Shown: positions 10,514 to 21,949 of the stretch, piece by piece
How positions within the stretch are numbered: position 1 is the first letter of the stretch
Layout of the letters: each line of letters opens with the position of its first letter
DNA from: Isoetes taiwanensis
Lineage: Eukaryota; Streptophyta; Lycopodiopsida; Isoetales; Isoetaceae
DNA: 64,000 nt
Reading direction: 5' to 3'
Assembly (NCBI GenBank): GCA_021234155.1
Contig: JAJEKV010000034.1
Location: forward strand, 5,930,028-5,994,027
Notes under the pieces: generated by a model
The model's input: the letters and a program-made list of their open reading frames with translations, nothing else
What the model was told of the DNA's origin: nothing
Databases searched by the model: none
Position numbers and translations under genes: made by a program

Positions 10514-11149
10514 TACATCGTAATCCTTAATCATTTGCAAGGATTTGTGATGATTTGCTTACTTGCTGTTAACCCGGGGGATGCACCTATCATATTAGGG
10601 GTACCTCATGTGCGTGCAAGAGGTTGCCAAAAACTCCCTTTGTATACACCTTAGAAATCTTCCCTACCAGCGTCACCTTAAAAAACCCCCCAGGTAAGAG
10701 TATATGTATGTTCAAGTCCAAAATAAACCCTTTTGAGTCACTCACTTGTATTGTACGGCTAAAACGATGTGAACCCCCCTTGGCTGTTAAGATCTTCCAA
10801 GAAAGAACTTTATTGCCCAGCTTCAATGGATATGCTCATGTCCTGAACATTTTGAGTCATTTTGTTGACTAGACCGTTGAGACAATTTATCCCCATAATC
10901 ACCACGTTACGCGTTCCATGTTAATTTGAAATTCAATCTCAGGAAAGGCTACAAACCACTTGAAGTTGTCCAAGGCTTCTGATTTTCCAAGATAGATAAA
11001 CAAATATAAGACAATTCCTTATCCAAATATGGCCAATGTCTGATAGTTGCATTGCATCTGAACTTGCTGCAACTCTCTTCTCCTTAGAAATATCAGCGAA
11101 ACCTATATATGAATAGGGCATCTCCTATTCCCTCAGCACGGCATAACCG
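10514..11149. other. Non-coding stretch before Helitron remnant
   Basis: Overlapping short frames on both strands, for example TPFVYTLEIFPTSVTLKNPP near 10630, hint at coding past but match nothing I know. It may be degraded Helitron or captured sequence. Confidence 0.3.
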
Positions 11150-11990
11150 TTCTGCCATCAACCTCCACTGCAAAATGGTACAGAGATACAGCAGCACGAG
11201 GTAAAATTGAGCCCATTACGCCGCCTGTAACAGACAAAAGAAACCTACAAGGATATTCCTCAGACATGTGCTGTGTTGGCACTGTCTAGTTGAAAAGGTC
11301 GTCCAACATTATTCATCACTATGACTACAAATACAGATTGGCCAGAAATACGAGTCAGACTCAGACCTGGACAAAATGCATCTAATATTCCAATGATTAT
11401 GATCCAATGCTTTCATGGAAGATTGCAACGGTTAACGGAGCTTCTTCATAGATTCTTCCAATGTATATCATATGTGATAACAGTTGTAGAATTTCAGAAA
11501 CAAGGATCGCCGCATGCACATCTCATCCTGGTACCGAACCCACATACTAATTGAATGAAGCTGAATTGCCTGTAGATCTAGTCCTTCGAGGACAAGTTCA
11601 AAATTTTATAATACAGAAACTCACAGAAAGGTGCTCTCCAAATGGCACCCGAAGGATATCAACCCGACAACGTATCTTAATTCGAAGGATTATGTGCACT
11701 ATAGGAGGAGGAGTATAGACAATGCATGGGTGGTTCCATACAATGCCTTTCTCCTACATGAGTTGGATTATCACATTATGGTGGACATTACGTCTACAGT
11801 CCATGTATTCTCATACCTCTATGGTTACATTTACAAGGGATTCGACAATGCTAATTTTTGGATAACTCAAGAGAGGCACTCAGTTTCTATACCATCGGCG
11901 TTAAACAGTCAATATAAGGCGGCCGCGGAATCCTTGTTGAGGAATAATGATCAAAGAGAAGATACCACATGCCAAACCACCAGAGCATAA
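11150..11990 (+). pseudogene. Helitron Rep (HUH endonuclease) remnant
   Basis: Rolling-circle transposons (Helitrons) use a Rep nuclease with a two-histidine motif. The frame 11321-11554 gives TDWPEI, then RPGQNASNIP, then VVEFQKQGSPHAHLILVPNP, where PHAH is the HUH motif and EFQKxGxPHAH is diagnostic. The next frame (11631-11990) gives KDYVHYRRRSIDNAWVVPYN, LLHELDYHIMVDI and YLYGYIYKGFDNANF, matching the conserved block after the HUH motif. Stops and frameshifts separate these, and there is no helicase domain. The element is dead. I could not identify the 5' TC or 3' CTRR end. Confidence 0.85.
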
Positions 11991-12056
11991 CACATGCCAA
12001 CCATTAGGGCATACACCATCCGCAGAAACTGCTAGGCAGTCTCCTAGAAATGAAAT

Positions 12057-12116
12057 ACCGAATTATTTAGGGGCACAATATCTAATACCGGATTATTTAG
12101 GGGCACATTATCTATC
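12057..12116. repeat. 30-bp tandem repeat, two copies
   Basis: Units 12057-12086 and 12087-12116 each hold attatttaggggcaca and differ at a few positions. Confidence 0.8.
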
Positions 12117-12577
12117 AACGACGCCTATCTATCCTATGGGCACAGAACACAGGGGAATAGTGTGGGTTCAACTCTTGCATGTTTTCAAACTACCTGTTCG
12201 ATTGCTACATCAGGTAGTCCTAGCAATTCTAACCTATAAACAAGCAAAGGTAGAAGGATTAGGACGTTATGATTAGGCGTTAGGCGTTATGAGTCTAACT
12301 GGACGTGTTTAAACAAAAAGAAACGGTCCAAAAGTTAGCCCCCTAATTGGGAATTTATCGCGGTTGGAGATTATAGTGGATCTAATTGAACGCATCAAGC
12401 TAGAAACCAAAGAAATGTTCGCAGCGACCAATTTCTTGTATGTGGTAAATATAATTCATGGAGGTTCCTAACATTTCTTGCTTGATACTATAGTAATGCC
12501 GAAAATATTCATGGTTAGTACATGAGGTCAAATATGTGACACATGGACTATAAAATCTGCTAACAAAAAATGTTCCA

Positions 12578-12603
12578 GCCGTCGGATCGTCCCATCCAAC
12601 GGC
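12578..12603. promoter_or_regulatory. Imperfect palindrome upstream of Lhca4
   Basis: gccgtcggat, a 6-base loop, then atccaacggc: ten-base arms with one mismatch, about 325-350 bp upstream of the Lhca4 start codon. Related half-sites (gggccgttgacac near 12706 and ggacggtcgac near 12769) follow. A TATA-like ctataaaat lies just before it at 12548. A regulatory role is inference; no known light-box such as a clear G-box was found. Confidence 0.4.
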
Positions 12604-12927
12604 GGAAGATCAAATTCTCAGATTACACACCACTTCTATCCATTGGCTTAAGAAATGCTGCACATCAACCAATTGAAGACCATGCAACTTTGTTCTTCAA
12701 TCTGGGCCGTTGACACGAGATCCTGGTTTGGGCAATCCAAACCGTCTGGTTAGCACAAGACTGAATCTGGACGGTCGACGAAGGCTCCTTACCATTTTGG
12801 AGATGGATAGGCTCCCTGCCAAAGGACCAAGGAGGGCAGAAGCCATCGCCGATTGAGGGGGGGAGCTCAGGGGCCCTAGAACAGAATTTGGGATCGGTTT
12901 TCCTGATCCTTCTTCCTAAGTCTAGCT

Positions 12928-14215
12928 ATGGCAGCAGTAGCAATGCAATCTGTTTCCTGTTCTTCGGTCAGCAAATCCGTCTTCTTCTCCGGCGGGTCTG
13001 CGACTTCTAAGCTTCAAAAAAGCGCTAGAGCTTTGCCTTCCGCTTCATCTTCAGCTCCTCATGGCCTAAAGATTGAGGCCAAAAAGGGCGAGTGGCTTCC
13101 AGGCCTTTCATCCCCTGCTTATCTTAATGGAAGGTATGTCATTCTTTTTAGGTTAATTCTTGCAATATTAGTACCAATGCTTGCTCTTGTGATGTCTTTG
13201 TATTCTTTCCAGACGATTCTCTGATTTAGCATTGAGAATTTGAGAATGCATCAATTAGGTTATAAAGTATAGCAAAAATGCTCAATCTTGACTTTGATTT
13301 CTGCAAATTAGGTTTCTTTGTGTATAATATGTTTGTGTTGTTCTATATAGTTTGCCAGGAGACAATGGATTTGACCCATTGGGGCTTGCTGAGGACCCAG
13401 CCAATTTGAAGTGGTATGTTCAGGCAGAGCTTCAGAATGGGAGATGGGCAATGGTTGGAGTGGCAGGGATGTTGCTTCCTGAGGTTCTGACCAAAATAGG
13501 TGTGATCAGTGCACCTCTGTGGTATGATGCTGGAAAGGTTGAATACTTTGCTCCTGCTTCTACTCTTTTTGTGATCGAGTTCATCCTTTTCCACTATGTG
13601 GAAGTTAGAAGATGGCAAGACATCAAATACCCAGGGAGTGTGAACCAAGATCCCATTTTCAAGAGCTACAAGCTCCCCCCTAACGAAGTTGGATATCCTG
13701 GTGGCATCTTCAACCCCCTCAACTTCCCAGCCAACGAAGAATACAAGGAGAAGGAAATTGCCAATGGTAAGTAGCTTACCTTCTTGCTTATTCTTCTGAG
13801 AATACGTACTTCAGAAACCACCTTCATAAGAAATCTCTTCAAGTTCTAGTCCTCTTTCTAGCTGCTAACAAGTCAAATCTTTTCAGTCTTCTTCATATTC
13901 TTCTTATTACCGTACTTACATATCTCATATGCTATACCTGGAACTCACCTTCGTCTATTAGATATTCTATATCATTTTTTCTATTTACAAGCATACTTGT
14001 ATAGTTAATTATGAACTTAAACCACATCATTCTTATCTACTTTGTGATTGACTTGTTTGTTCTTTATCATTCCAGGTCGATTGGCTATGCTTGCCTTCCT
14101 TGGATTTATCATTCAATCCAACTTGACACATAAGGGTCCCTTTGACAACCTTCTTCAACACCTTTCTGACCCATGGCACAACACCATTGTTCAGACCCTT
14201 TCAGGCAGCTCCTAG
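12928..14215 (+). CDS. LHCA4: Photosystem I light-harvesting chlorophyll a/b protein Lhca4
   Basis: Lhca4 binds chlorophylls and carotenoids in the LHCI belt of photosystem I in the thylakoid membrane. Exons are 12928-13133, 13351-13766 and 14076-14215. Both introns (217 and 309 bp) are GT-AG, and the spliced frame is 254 codons including the stop, close to the usual 250. Residues 1 to about 50 are Ser/Ala-rich, fitting a plastid transit peptide; the mature end starts near KKGEWLPGL. Three membrane helices lie near residues 93-115, 138-158 and 200-220. Chlorophyll-binding pairs are visible: E95 with R100, E145, and E204 with R209. N98 in ELQNGRW replaces the His of most LHC proteins; Asn here is the known ligand behind red-shifted chlorophylls in Lhca3 and Lhca4. 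[10 protein letters not shown] and FNPLNF are classic family motifs. The gene looks functional. Lhca4 is preferred over other Lhca types from the near-identical core. Confidence 0.95.
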
Positions 14216-15180
14216 ACTGCTCAGGTTTAGAAGACCAACTTTGTAAAGGATCCTATGTCGATGGTGCTATGTAATATATATATGTATCTTGTGGATGCTT
14301 TCATTCGTAATCTAATGCTTGAGAAGTTTAGATTTCTACATCCAAGAAGAGTCAAAGACATTTTGAAAACTACATCATCTTTTATCGCAGTTTAAGTGCT
14401 TTCTCAGATTATGAGTAACTAGCAAACGTGTGCCTAGCAATGTCGTGCATAAGTTGGGATGTTTCTTGCCTATTGTGTTTGGATGTGCATGAATTATAAG
14501 TGTCTAGTTGTAGGATAGACTTTAAAGCTAATGACATCAGATAACATATTGACCTCCCACAATCATAGAAGGACCAAGACATAATTGAACTGCAGTCTAG
14601 GCTCTCCAAGTCATGATGAATATTATACATAAATAGTGAAAAAGGTAAAAGTAAACATTTCTCATTTATGCATAATTAGTGATGAAGGTAAAAGTAAACA
14701 TTTCTCGTTTGTAGGCATGCTCCTTTCTTCATGTAAGCATAAGTAAATGGGTGTCCTAAGCATAGGTTTTCATATGTAGGAGTATGAGAACCTTGCAATA
14801 TACTTTCTTCAAACATTTACATGTAAGCATAAACTAAATAGGTGTCCTAAGCATAAGTTTTAGCACACCTGGCAACTATGCAAGAACAGGAGAACCAGAG
14901 TTGTTGTCAATTGTTTGTTTGTCGAAGTTATCTAGTCTTTATAGTTAGATTCACCTCAGTTTCTTCAAGAGCTGGGGTCTCTTTGATATATAAGTACATA
15001 TTTCACTTGCCTTATTGAAGTCTACTATAGGGGTACAATACAACAATACCGAAGCAACAGACAATGGCTCATAGGCTTACAAATAGCCAGTTCAATATTT
15101 GACATAATGTCAACAACCAGACATTATATTCTGTAGCTCCAGAGCCAGCAATCACTTATTATATAAGCAAAGAGGATTGT
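14216..15180. other. 3' flank of Lhca4, short tandem repeats
   Basis: No gene. At 14630-14705 a 41-bp unit occurs twice (ggtaaaagtaaacatttctc). At about 14731 and 14820 a second unit recurs (catgtaagcataa, then ggtgtcctaagcata). The polyadenylation site of Lhca4 probably lies between 14270 and 14400, but no canonical AATAAA is visible. Confidence 0.5.
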
Positions 15181-15600
15181 GTGTACATCCAAGTGGGCTT
15201 AACTAGTTGTGTAGTTCCACAGTCCTTAATATTCCTAACTACCAGAAACCTCAGCGTAGCATCAAGTCTTTCTCTTCTAAAGTTCAAAACTCTTTTTTAC
15301 CCCATTTTCTTAATACATGCTTGCATTGCATTGAGCTTATGGGTCCAACCTTTAATGGAGGGGAGAGTGTTCACCCCACTGACAAGAGAGCCAAGTATCT
15401 CCCTAAAAGGGTTGCAAAATGCCAATTTTTCCAACCAGAAGGTATTAAATTTGAAAGGAACATTACCCGTCTTTCTAAAAGTAGGGATGCCTTTCAGAAC
15501 CAGCTTTCGTGGAACATGATCCGAATGAGAGAAGGTGAGATCTTTCCACGTAGCATTTGTCCATAAAGCACGCCATTTTATTGGCCATATAGAATATGTC
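15181..15600 (-). pseudogene. L1-type LINE fragment (endonuclease to RT linker)
   Basis: Read on the minus strand, the region gives WKDLTFSHSDHVP, then FKFNTFWLEKLAFCN, then a helical stretch ending in RREKLDATLRF. A Ser-Asp-His motif followed by a short spacer and a PFKFxxFWL block is the usual end of the L1 endonuclease and the linker to reverse transcriptase in plant LINEs. At least one stop and one frame change interrupt it. Nothing upstream restores a full endonuclease. Plus-strand open frames over the same bases are shadows. Confidence 0.5.
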
Positions 15601-15749
15601 AGTAGGCGATATACCTATCTTGACCATTTTGCTTATTGGACCAAGAGAATGTAGTATTTGAAAGAAATGGGAAATTCAATTCAAACTAAGCTGGTGTTCA
15701 AATCATAACCTAGCATCCAACGGTATTCCAAGTCATACTTGCCATCATG

Positions 15750-15822
15750 GAGACTCGAACTCGAGCCCTACTTTAATACCAAATGTAACGTTCCTAACCA
15801 ACATGCCCTTGACCAACTGGAC
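15750..15822 (-). repeat. tRNA-like (SINE-type) A and B box pair
   Basis: On the minus strand a B-box-like gagttcgagtctc sits about 50 bases after gtccagttggtc, the order and spacing of a tRNA-derived SINE promoter. There is no full tRNA fold and no identifiable tail, so this is a weak call. A similar arrangement recurs in the 57-59 kb satellite. Confidence 0.3.
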
Positions 15823-15829
15823 AAAACTG

Positions 15830-17325
15830 TTTAGATGTTTATGAGTAGTCACTTCTACCCATTTATGCCAGTGTCTCGGGAATGCGACACTAAGATTTCG
15901 AGCAGTCTCCCGTGGATCTCTATTGTATCCCCCTGCCCATTTTCTAGCAATGACAAGGGAATAGATCTATGCATATTTGTATAATGTTGTTGCTTGAGGG
16001 GATCCCCTTGCTCTCGAGAATATAATCCAGCTCATTACTAATGAACTAGAATGGCCTCTTCTCTAGCCAGACATTGAAGTCATTAATCTCAGCCACATCA
16101 TGAAGCTCCCAACACTTTCTTCTACTGTCTCGGTGCCAGATGAAGGGAAGGGCATCCTATAGTCTGGATCCACAGTTGTGTCCACAGCTACCACAAGGTA
16201 ATCATTGGAGACTGGGATGATGTGGCAAACGAAGATCTCGCAAAGACTCCTTTTGCCACAACCATCCCGCCGCTCAACAAGAAGACCCTTATATGGAATG
16301 CGACGGGATTCTCGAATATCTCGTCAATACTCTTGTTAACAGTGGATGAGTTTTCCCAACCTCTGATGGAATCCATGTAGAAGGATAACCTCATCCACCT
16401 CCATATCCATAGTAGTAGTGGATTTCTGCAATATTACTATTATAGCCATTGTGGCGCAACTACTACTGACGTTACCAATGTTCTGGCACTTATCAAGCGT
16501 CTGTCGTTCCTCTAAAATATACGGTATAAATACTTATATTTTAGGCCACGTCACCATACAAACCTACCCTATTAGACTTGTATAGATTAGTGTAGGGAAG
16601 GGACATGGTTAAGTCATTATATAACTTAGCCAACCTTAGGCATAGAACCATTTCCACGTGGCTCTACCCTATTGGTGACCTGCCACATGAACACATCTTA
16701 TTATACACACAGCATGTCACGTCAACCCTAACTTGTTAAGGGTGTTAACCACCTACTGCTTATTGTGCACATGTTAGGTGTTAGTGCTGGCAGACTACAC
16801 TTGGCATGTTTAGGTTAACATAAGTGTACAACTTAGATTTAGCTAGAGATTTGCGGTCTACACTATATTAGACTGGAGCCTCTTCAAGATGTACTCATGT
16901 TTGATCTCATATTTGGAGAGCCTCATTTGGTGCACATTTCCCATATTTTGTGTACATATTTGTCTCCCTTGTTCTTGTTTCATGATCTTGAGCCTGACAG
17001 ATTTGTAGCATCCGGCAATCATGTGCTACTGCTTCAAGATGTATGCTAAGAACTTAGAATTAACACTGCCACCGTTATGTTGGGGTTCCTTAAGATCATT
17101 TCTTTAGACTCGCTGCTTTGTTGTGTCTTCCAGATCTCATGATTTTTGTTTTGAAGACTTTCTGTATACTACTCTCAATAGTCGTTGATATGTCCACCTG
17201 GAGGTCTTTGTTTACAACCTTTAATCAATCAACAGATGATTTTACTAGCTGATCATTCCATCTTGCTAATCTGTTCTCAAAGTTTTGTTCTTAAAGGGTA
17301 GCAAGCACAGTTTGCAGTTAAGGAT
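15830..17325. other. Intergenic, mostly unrecognised
   Basis: A minus-strand frame near 16100-16240 reads VSNDYLVVAVDTTVDPDYRM, which looks coding, but I cannot name it. Sequence near 16510-16650 loosely resembles 3870-4030. The rest shows no gene. Confidence 0.3.
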
Positions 17326-17979
17326 TTCTGGAGCAGTGATAGCACTCCTCTTTGCAAGGTTATAAAAAAAGTGTGTGATCCTTTTATCTTCTATCTGCTG
17401 AAAAAGTTATCGGAAATATTGATTCATCTTGTTATCTTCTATTCTATTTTGGTTTCTATCAGAAAGCTTGTGCATTTTCACACCCAAAAATATTTTGTAT
17501 CACATGGAGTATATCAGTAAGGATCTTACGTTTTTCATAAAGATTTTTTTAGAGGGCCAGCACTTGGATGATATTAAAAAAAAAAACCTTAAACTACAGG
17601 TTTTGGAAAGTCTGATTCAATCAACATTGGGCTGCCTGAAATAGTTATGGAAAATTACCTTAGATTGGCTATTTTTTCTACAAATGCCATGTTTGTAGGC
17701 ACATCCTCATCAACCGAATCATCTGACTCACCCTCACTTTCGGCTTCTTTAATCTTCTTTGTCCTTAACCATTGTCAACCTAGTGACTCGGGCAACAACT
17801 CTACTACCTGCTTCTCCACATCTTCAACATCCTTGTCTATCCCTGCATCAACAGTGTTAGAGGAGGCCTTTGTAGAGCTGTTGCAGAATTTAAGACTATA
17901 ATGTAATTGGCAGCATCGTTAGCACTACTCGAATCTGCCTTAGATTGTGCAGGATTTGGTGTCTTCAGCAATGCGCTAT
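17326..17979 (-). repeat. RING-gene array, unit 0 (partial)
   Basis: This block matches 31191-31779 and 34147-34778 closely: the same ggagcagtgatagcactcct, the A-run, and the acidic-linker coding region. On the minus strand it encodes SSTKASSNTVDAGIDKDVED and then AESEGESDDSVDEDVP. It stops exactly where the hAT element begins; the next bases of the array resume after the hAT and copia elements at 30097. So it is the end of an array unit cut off from its neighbours by insertions. Plus-strand frames here are shadows. Confidence 0.8.
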
Positions 17980-18447
17980 CAGGGAATAAATTACTACTCC
18001 TATATTTTAGTGTAGCCAGGATAACTTTAGCTAAATTTGCTTCAAATCAACACCTGAAGTTTCTAACACTTGGCTAAATTACATGATTTTTCTCAATCAC
18101 GATTTCTTGCATTTGGCTAAATATCATACTTTCTTTGCCCGAAACTTTCTATCATTTGGCTACACTTGGACAATTTGTAAAGGCAAATATTAGCCAAAAT
18201 TGACTATGATAATTTAAACAAAAGTCGAAGCTTTTGGACGAAGATGATAGTTTATCATTAATATGAGGTACTACAGAAGAAAATCACGAACAATAGTATA
18301 AATGCGCAATTATAATGATAGTTAAAACATGTTTATGATATAGTTATAATCATAGAACACATGTAAAGGAGATATGTGCTTCACCTGCATTCGATAAAAC
18401 CTAAACACATCAAAAAAACATGATGAACAAAAAAATATAATTATCAC

Positions 18448-19170
18448 TTACAGATTTGCATAAGACATACCATCAACGAATAAAAAATACAGTGCTCGTA
18501 TTCTCTTCTTTGTCACCACCATCTGTTTGCACTTCAGAAAGCACATATATGTTCTACTTACAGATCTGCGTTTGCAAGCATCATTCCAAAGTTCGAATAC
18601 CCTTTCATATGGAAAAGTATATAGATCATAATCACATGCATACAATCTCAATGTAGCATCCAGATTATCATCAAGCCTATTTCTAAGCGTGTTCTTCACA
18701 AAACTCATAGTGGAGAAGCACCTCTCATCTTGAATACTTCCCAAAACCATGCAAAGACAAAAGTACTCGAAGATTGCCACGCGTAATAAGCTGTTAGATG
18801 CAAGCTTTTGCCATAGACGAGTCACAGCTCCAAACTCTGTTGGCTTCTCAAGTTGCGCAAATTGCTTGTACATTGTATCACCAAAAAGAGGTGCTTGTGC
18901 TTTCAGCTTATCATAATCCAATAGCCCATTAATGCGGCCATCAACAAAAATTTTGTCACAACAAAAATACTTTTCTATTACCGTTGATTTTGCTTGAAAA
19001 GACTTAAGAATACTTGCACTTGAGTTTGCATGACTCCATGTGTGTGGGAAAACAATGCCTATGGCGTCCAAAACATCATCTGGTGGAAAACGAGATCGAA
19101 GCTCATCTGCTAAAGCATTTGCAACCTGCACATCAATAGAAGAAATCAAAATTTGGTTGAATTGCACACT
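18448..19170 (-). pseudogene. hAT transposase, C-terminal dimerisation domain
   Basis: hAT transposases cut and paste DNA as oligomers through a conserved C-terminal domain. The minus-strand frame (301 codons if its AT-rich first 60 are counted) carries VANALADELRSRFPPDDVLD, then PTEFGAVTRLWQKLASN, then LGSIQDERCFSTMSFVKNTL, then RLDDNLDATLRLYA. ERxFSxMxxVKxxLRxRL is the hATC signature. The BED zinc finger and the D-D-E catalytic part are missing. The N-terminal Phe-rich stretch (19180-19353) comes from an A-rich repeat and is not real protein. Closest to the hAT group with 'KNTLRNRL' tails common in plant genomes. Confidence 0.85.
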
Positions 19171-19199
19171 TGATATTATCACAAGAATCTGATATTTGA

Positions 19200-19345
19200 G
19201 AAAAACCAGGAAAACAAAACCTGCAAATGAAAAAATTCTGAAAAAATCAGAAAAATCCAGAAAATTCAGAAAAACAGGAAAAATCAGAAAAAAATCAGAA
19301 CAAATCAGAAAAAAATCAGAAAAAAATCTAGAAAAAATCAAGAAC
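19200..19345. repeat. A-rich degenerate repeat (aatcagaaaa)
   Basis: About a dozen imperfect copies of aatcagaaaa or atcagaaaaa lie near the hAT right end. They generate Phe-rich or Lys-rich open frames on the two strands that have no coding meaning. Confidence 0.75.
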
Positions 19346-19421
19346 CTAATCATGATGAGGAGAAATTTAACGGCTAACCTTAGCCGTTAAATGATTCCAT
19401 GTGCGCTATTAGGTCCTGCAT

Positions 19422-20356
19422 TGAAAGAAAAATGTGTTCATATCAAATTTCATATGGGAACCTAAATGGTATCATTTGGCTTTAGGCCACAAATGGGAAC
19501 CTAAATGGTAAATGCTGATGTTTGGTTTAAGACCACATATGGGAACCTAAATGGTAAAGCTTGGTATAAGACCATGTTCAGTATAAGAGCAGACAGATAA
19601 TTCACTGAGGCAGTAACTTATAGAAATTTAAATGATGATGACAAGTTTAAATCCTTTAAACTTTGCTTAAGATGTGAACATACATATGTTCAAATGGGCC
19701 AGTTAAATTTTATGGTGAAGATTCAAAAGTCAGGGTTTAAGGAACATGATACAGAGGATGAATCTATTTATTGGCTAAGCCTAAACCATTGGAGTAATAT
19801 GGGATATTTCATATTAATGGTTAAACGTCAACCATTGAAATTATGAAGGTTTGTGAAACGAAAAATTCATGTGGGATATTGTTGGAAAGTTGAAATTAGG
19901 TCAGAGATTTTCGGGAGGGAACCGAGTTTTAAAACTCGGTCCAATGCCGTGGAGACAAGCTCATCAACCGACAATGAAGATCGGCAATCGGTTAGGCCAA
20001 TCGGCCGGACTGATTGCTATAAACTAATTCAAGAAGGATCGATACTCAGTTGTGAATTTTGAGGTGAGGCGCATTGAAGTTCTAAGTTATAAAGGTCTGA
20101 TTATTGACCTTAGAAAAGTCTATGATTTAATTTGGATATTTAAGTTCATTACCTTAGATATTGAACTTGTTTGATTATTTGTGTGTTGAAGCTTGAATTG
20201 AAATGGGTAGTTGATATAAGCAAGACCATTAACATTATATGATGTATTTATTTGTGAAGTAATGATTCTATCTGGAATATTGTTCAAGAGGAGTACAATG
20301 ACAAATAAATCTATCTCTGTTTATTAATGCAAGATTGTATTTGACAATATTTTACA
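19422..20356 (+). repeat. Copia 5' LTR
   Basis: 935 bp, starting tgaaagaaaaatgtg and ending gacaatattttaca. It holds the hairpin gttttaaaactcgg and the pair gatcggcaatcggttagg in its middle. No obvious coding. Confidence 0.95.
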
Positions 20357-20373
20357 TTGGTATCAGAGCAGGT
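20357..20373 (+). other. Copia primer binding site
   Basis: ttggtatcagagcaggt directly follows the LTR. TGGTATCAGAGC is complementary to the 3' end of initiator methionine tRNA, the usual copia primer. Confidence 0.9.
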
Positions 20374-20385
20374 TGAGATCACAAT

Positions 20386-21221
20386 ATGGCCAGCAGATTT
20401 GGTGCAGGTTTACTTAGTGCAATTGAAGTCTTGAAAGGGGATTCTGGTTTTCAGGTTCGGAAAGAAAAGGTGAAGCATGTTTTGCAGGTTGAAGATCTAT
20501 GGGATCTTATAGAGGAAGATGTGCACTTGAGAAGCTCAAGTGGCAGAAGTGGTATAGCTGGAAAAATTGGAGTTGTGGCAGCAGAAGGCAGTTCTTCATC
20601 AAATGAAGAACAGACTGATGAAGTACAGACACGAGAGGTTGTGTCTAGAGGAAAAATATTTGAGGATGTTTCAAAAATAAGGGAAGCCCAAGGAATCATC
20701 ATGAGCAAGGTGAGCTCGAGCATAGTTCTGAAGTTAAGAGGTATGACTCCCAGCCAAATGTGGAAATATATGCTCTTGACTTATGAAGAAAAAACATCCT
20801 CCCAAATAGATGTTTTAGAAAATGAGTTGAGAAGGTTAAAATTCACTGACAAAGATAATGTTAATGAGTTTTTCCAGAACTTTGATAATATTGTGGCTGA
20901 TTTAGAAGGGGCAGGAGTATTGTACACTCAACAACAACAGATATTGGCTATTTCCAGAGCAGTTGCAGGGCTAGGAAATGTAGCTATATTTATAAGAACT
21001 ATTGCAAAAACCAGAATTGAAGCAGAAAGAATGCTTAAGACAGAAATAGAGCAAAACAAGATTATGGAAGATGAGGAGGCCTCTCAGATTTTGTTTACAA
21101 AGAATAGAGGTAAGAGAGAAGATACATCAAGTAGAAAAAATGGCCCTTGCTACAATTGTGACCAATTTGGACACCTCAAAATTAACTGTCCTAATTTGAT
21201 GAAAGAAGTAAACTGTTACAA
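20386..21221 (+). pseudogene. Copia gag
   Basis: Gag forms the virus-like particle and binds element RNA. The frame opens MASRFGAGLLSAIEVLKGDS shortly after the primer site. It has the copia UBN2-like body (LRGMTPSQMWKYMLLTYEEK, then ENELRRLKFTDKDNVNEFFQ) and ends with one CCHC knuckle, CYNCDQFGHLKINC. At about residue 279 it runs into the L1 insertion and adds unrelated residues. The remaining Gag tail, rich in Gly and Arg, resumes at about 25800. The frame itself is clean up to the L1. Confidence 0.9.
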
Positions 21222-21269
21222 TTTTTTTTTTGAAGAACGTGTTTTACTTCATATTATACACTCAAAATA

Positions 21270-21949
21270 TTACAAAGTACTTCCAGAAGTAAGAAATATC
21301 CCTGAAGCATCAATCACTTTTAGATGATCACTCCATATTGGAAATTTAATACGATCAGGCCAATTGGAGATCTGAAAGCAATTATACAACTTCTTACGAA
21401 TCTCTTGAAGTACCACCTGAGAAGAAATATGCTTATCATTAAAGACCTTTCTTCGCCTTCGCTTCCATACACTCCATATTAGCCAAGACTTTGCCATGTG
21501 AAATGCAATCCTTTTAGAAGCAGTCCACTGATTTGGATAAATCCCCAAAAAAAAGTGCTGACTATCCAAAGATACTCCAAAAAGCGAGAATGCGTCGGGG
21601 ACCTAAGACTACTCGACTCTTCACACAAATATAAACAATGCTCCAATGTTTCAATGCACCGCTCACACATTGGGCAAAGTGGGCTTACTCCCGGCTTAAA
21701 GCGATGAACCATCTCATTAACTCTCAAAGAGCGATGAATCACCTGCCAAAGTAAAACATTTACCTTTGGAGCATTATATTTAGACCAAACAAGGTTCCAG
21801 ATGGATTGCCGAGAAGGCAAAGTCTGTAAGTGCCATTTTCGAGAAGGTGATAAAGTACTTGAGGATGTAAGCAATCTGTAGCATGAACTTACTAGCTTCT
21901 TGTCTTCTTTAAGACCTTGAACAAAGTTCCAAAGATCTACGGTCACCAA
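21270..21949 (-). pseudogene. L1 ORF2, zf-RVT and C-terminus
   Basis: The zf-RVT domain follows plant LINE reverse transcriptases and probably helps bind RNA. The minus frame 21479-21949 gives SIWNLVWSKYNAPKVNVLLW, then HRSLRVNEMVHRF, then CPMCERCIETLEHCLYLC, the Cys/His cluster of zf-RVT. A second frame (21270-21569) overlaps it and continues with WLIWSVWKRRRRKVFND to a stop, the usual C-terminal tail. One frameshift lies between them. Confidence 0.85.

Larger units (their letters stand above)
17980..19401 (-). mobile_element. hAT element, truncated, with 8-bp target duplication
   Basis: The left end starts cagggaataaat and the right end finishes aatgattccatg, an imperfect inverted repeat of the hAT CAGGG type. 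The host sequence tgcgctat occurs directly on both sides (17972-17979 and 19402-19409), an 8-bp duplication as expected for hAT. Subterminal tttagctaaa and tttggctaaa motifs recur near the left end. At 1422 bp it encodes only the transposase C-terminus, so it cannot move by itself. It interrupts the RING-gene array. Confidence 0.9.

Noticed and set aside
17647-17901. Plus-strand frames in the RING array (also 31362-31697 and 34383-34661)
   Set aside because: The minus strand has the coherent acidic coding sequence there; the plus frames are shadows.
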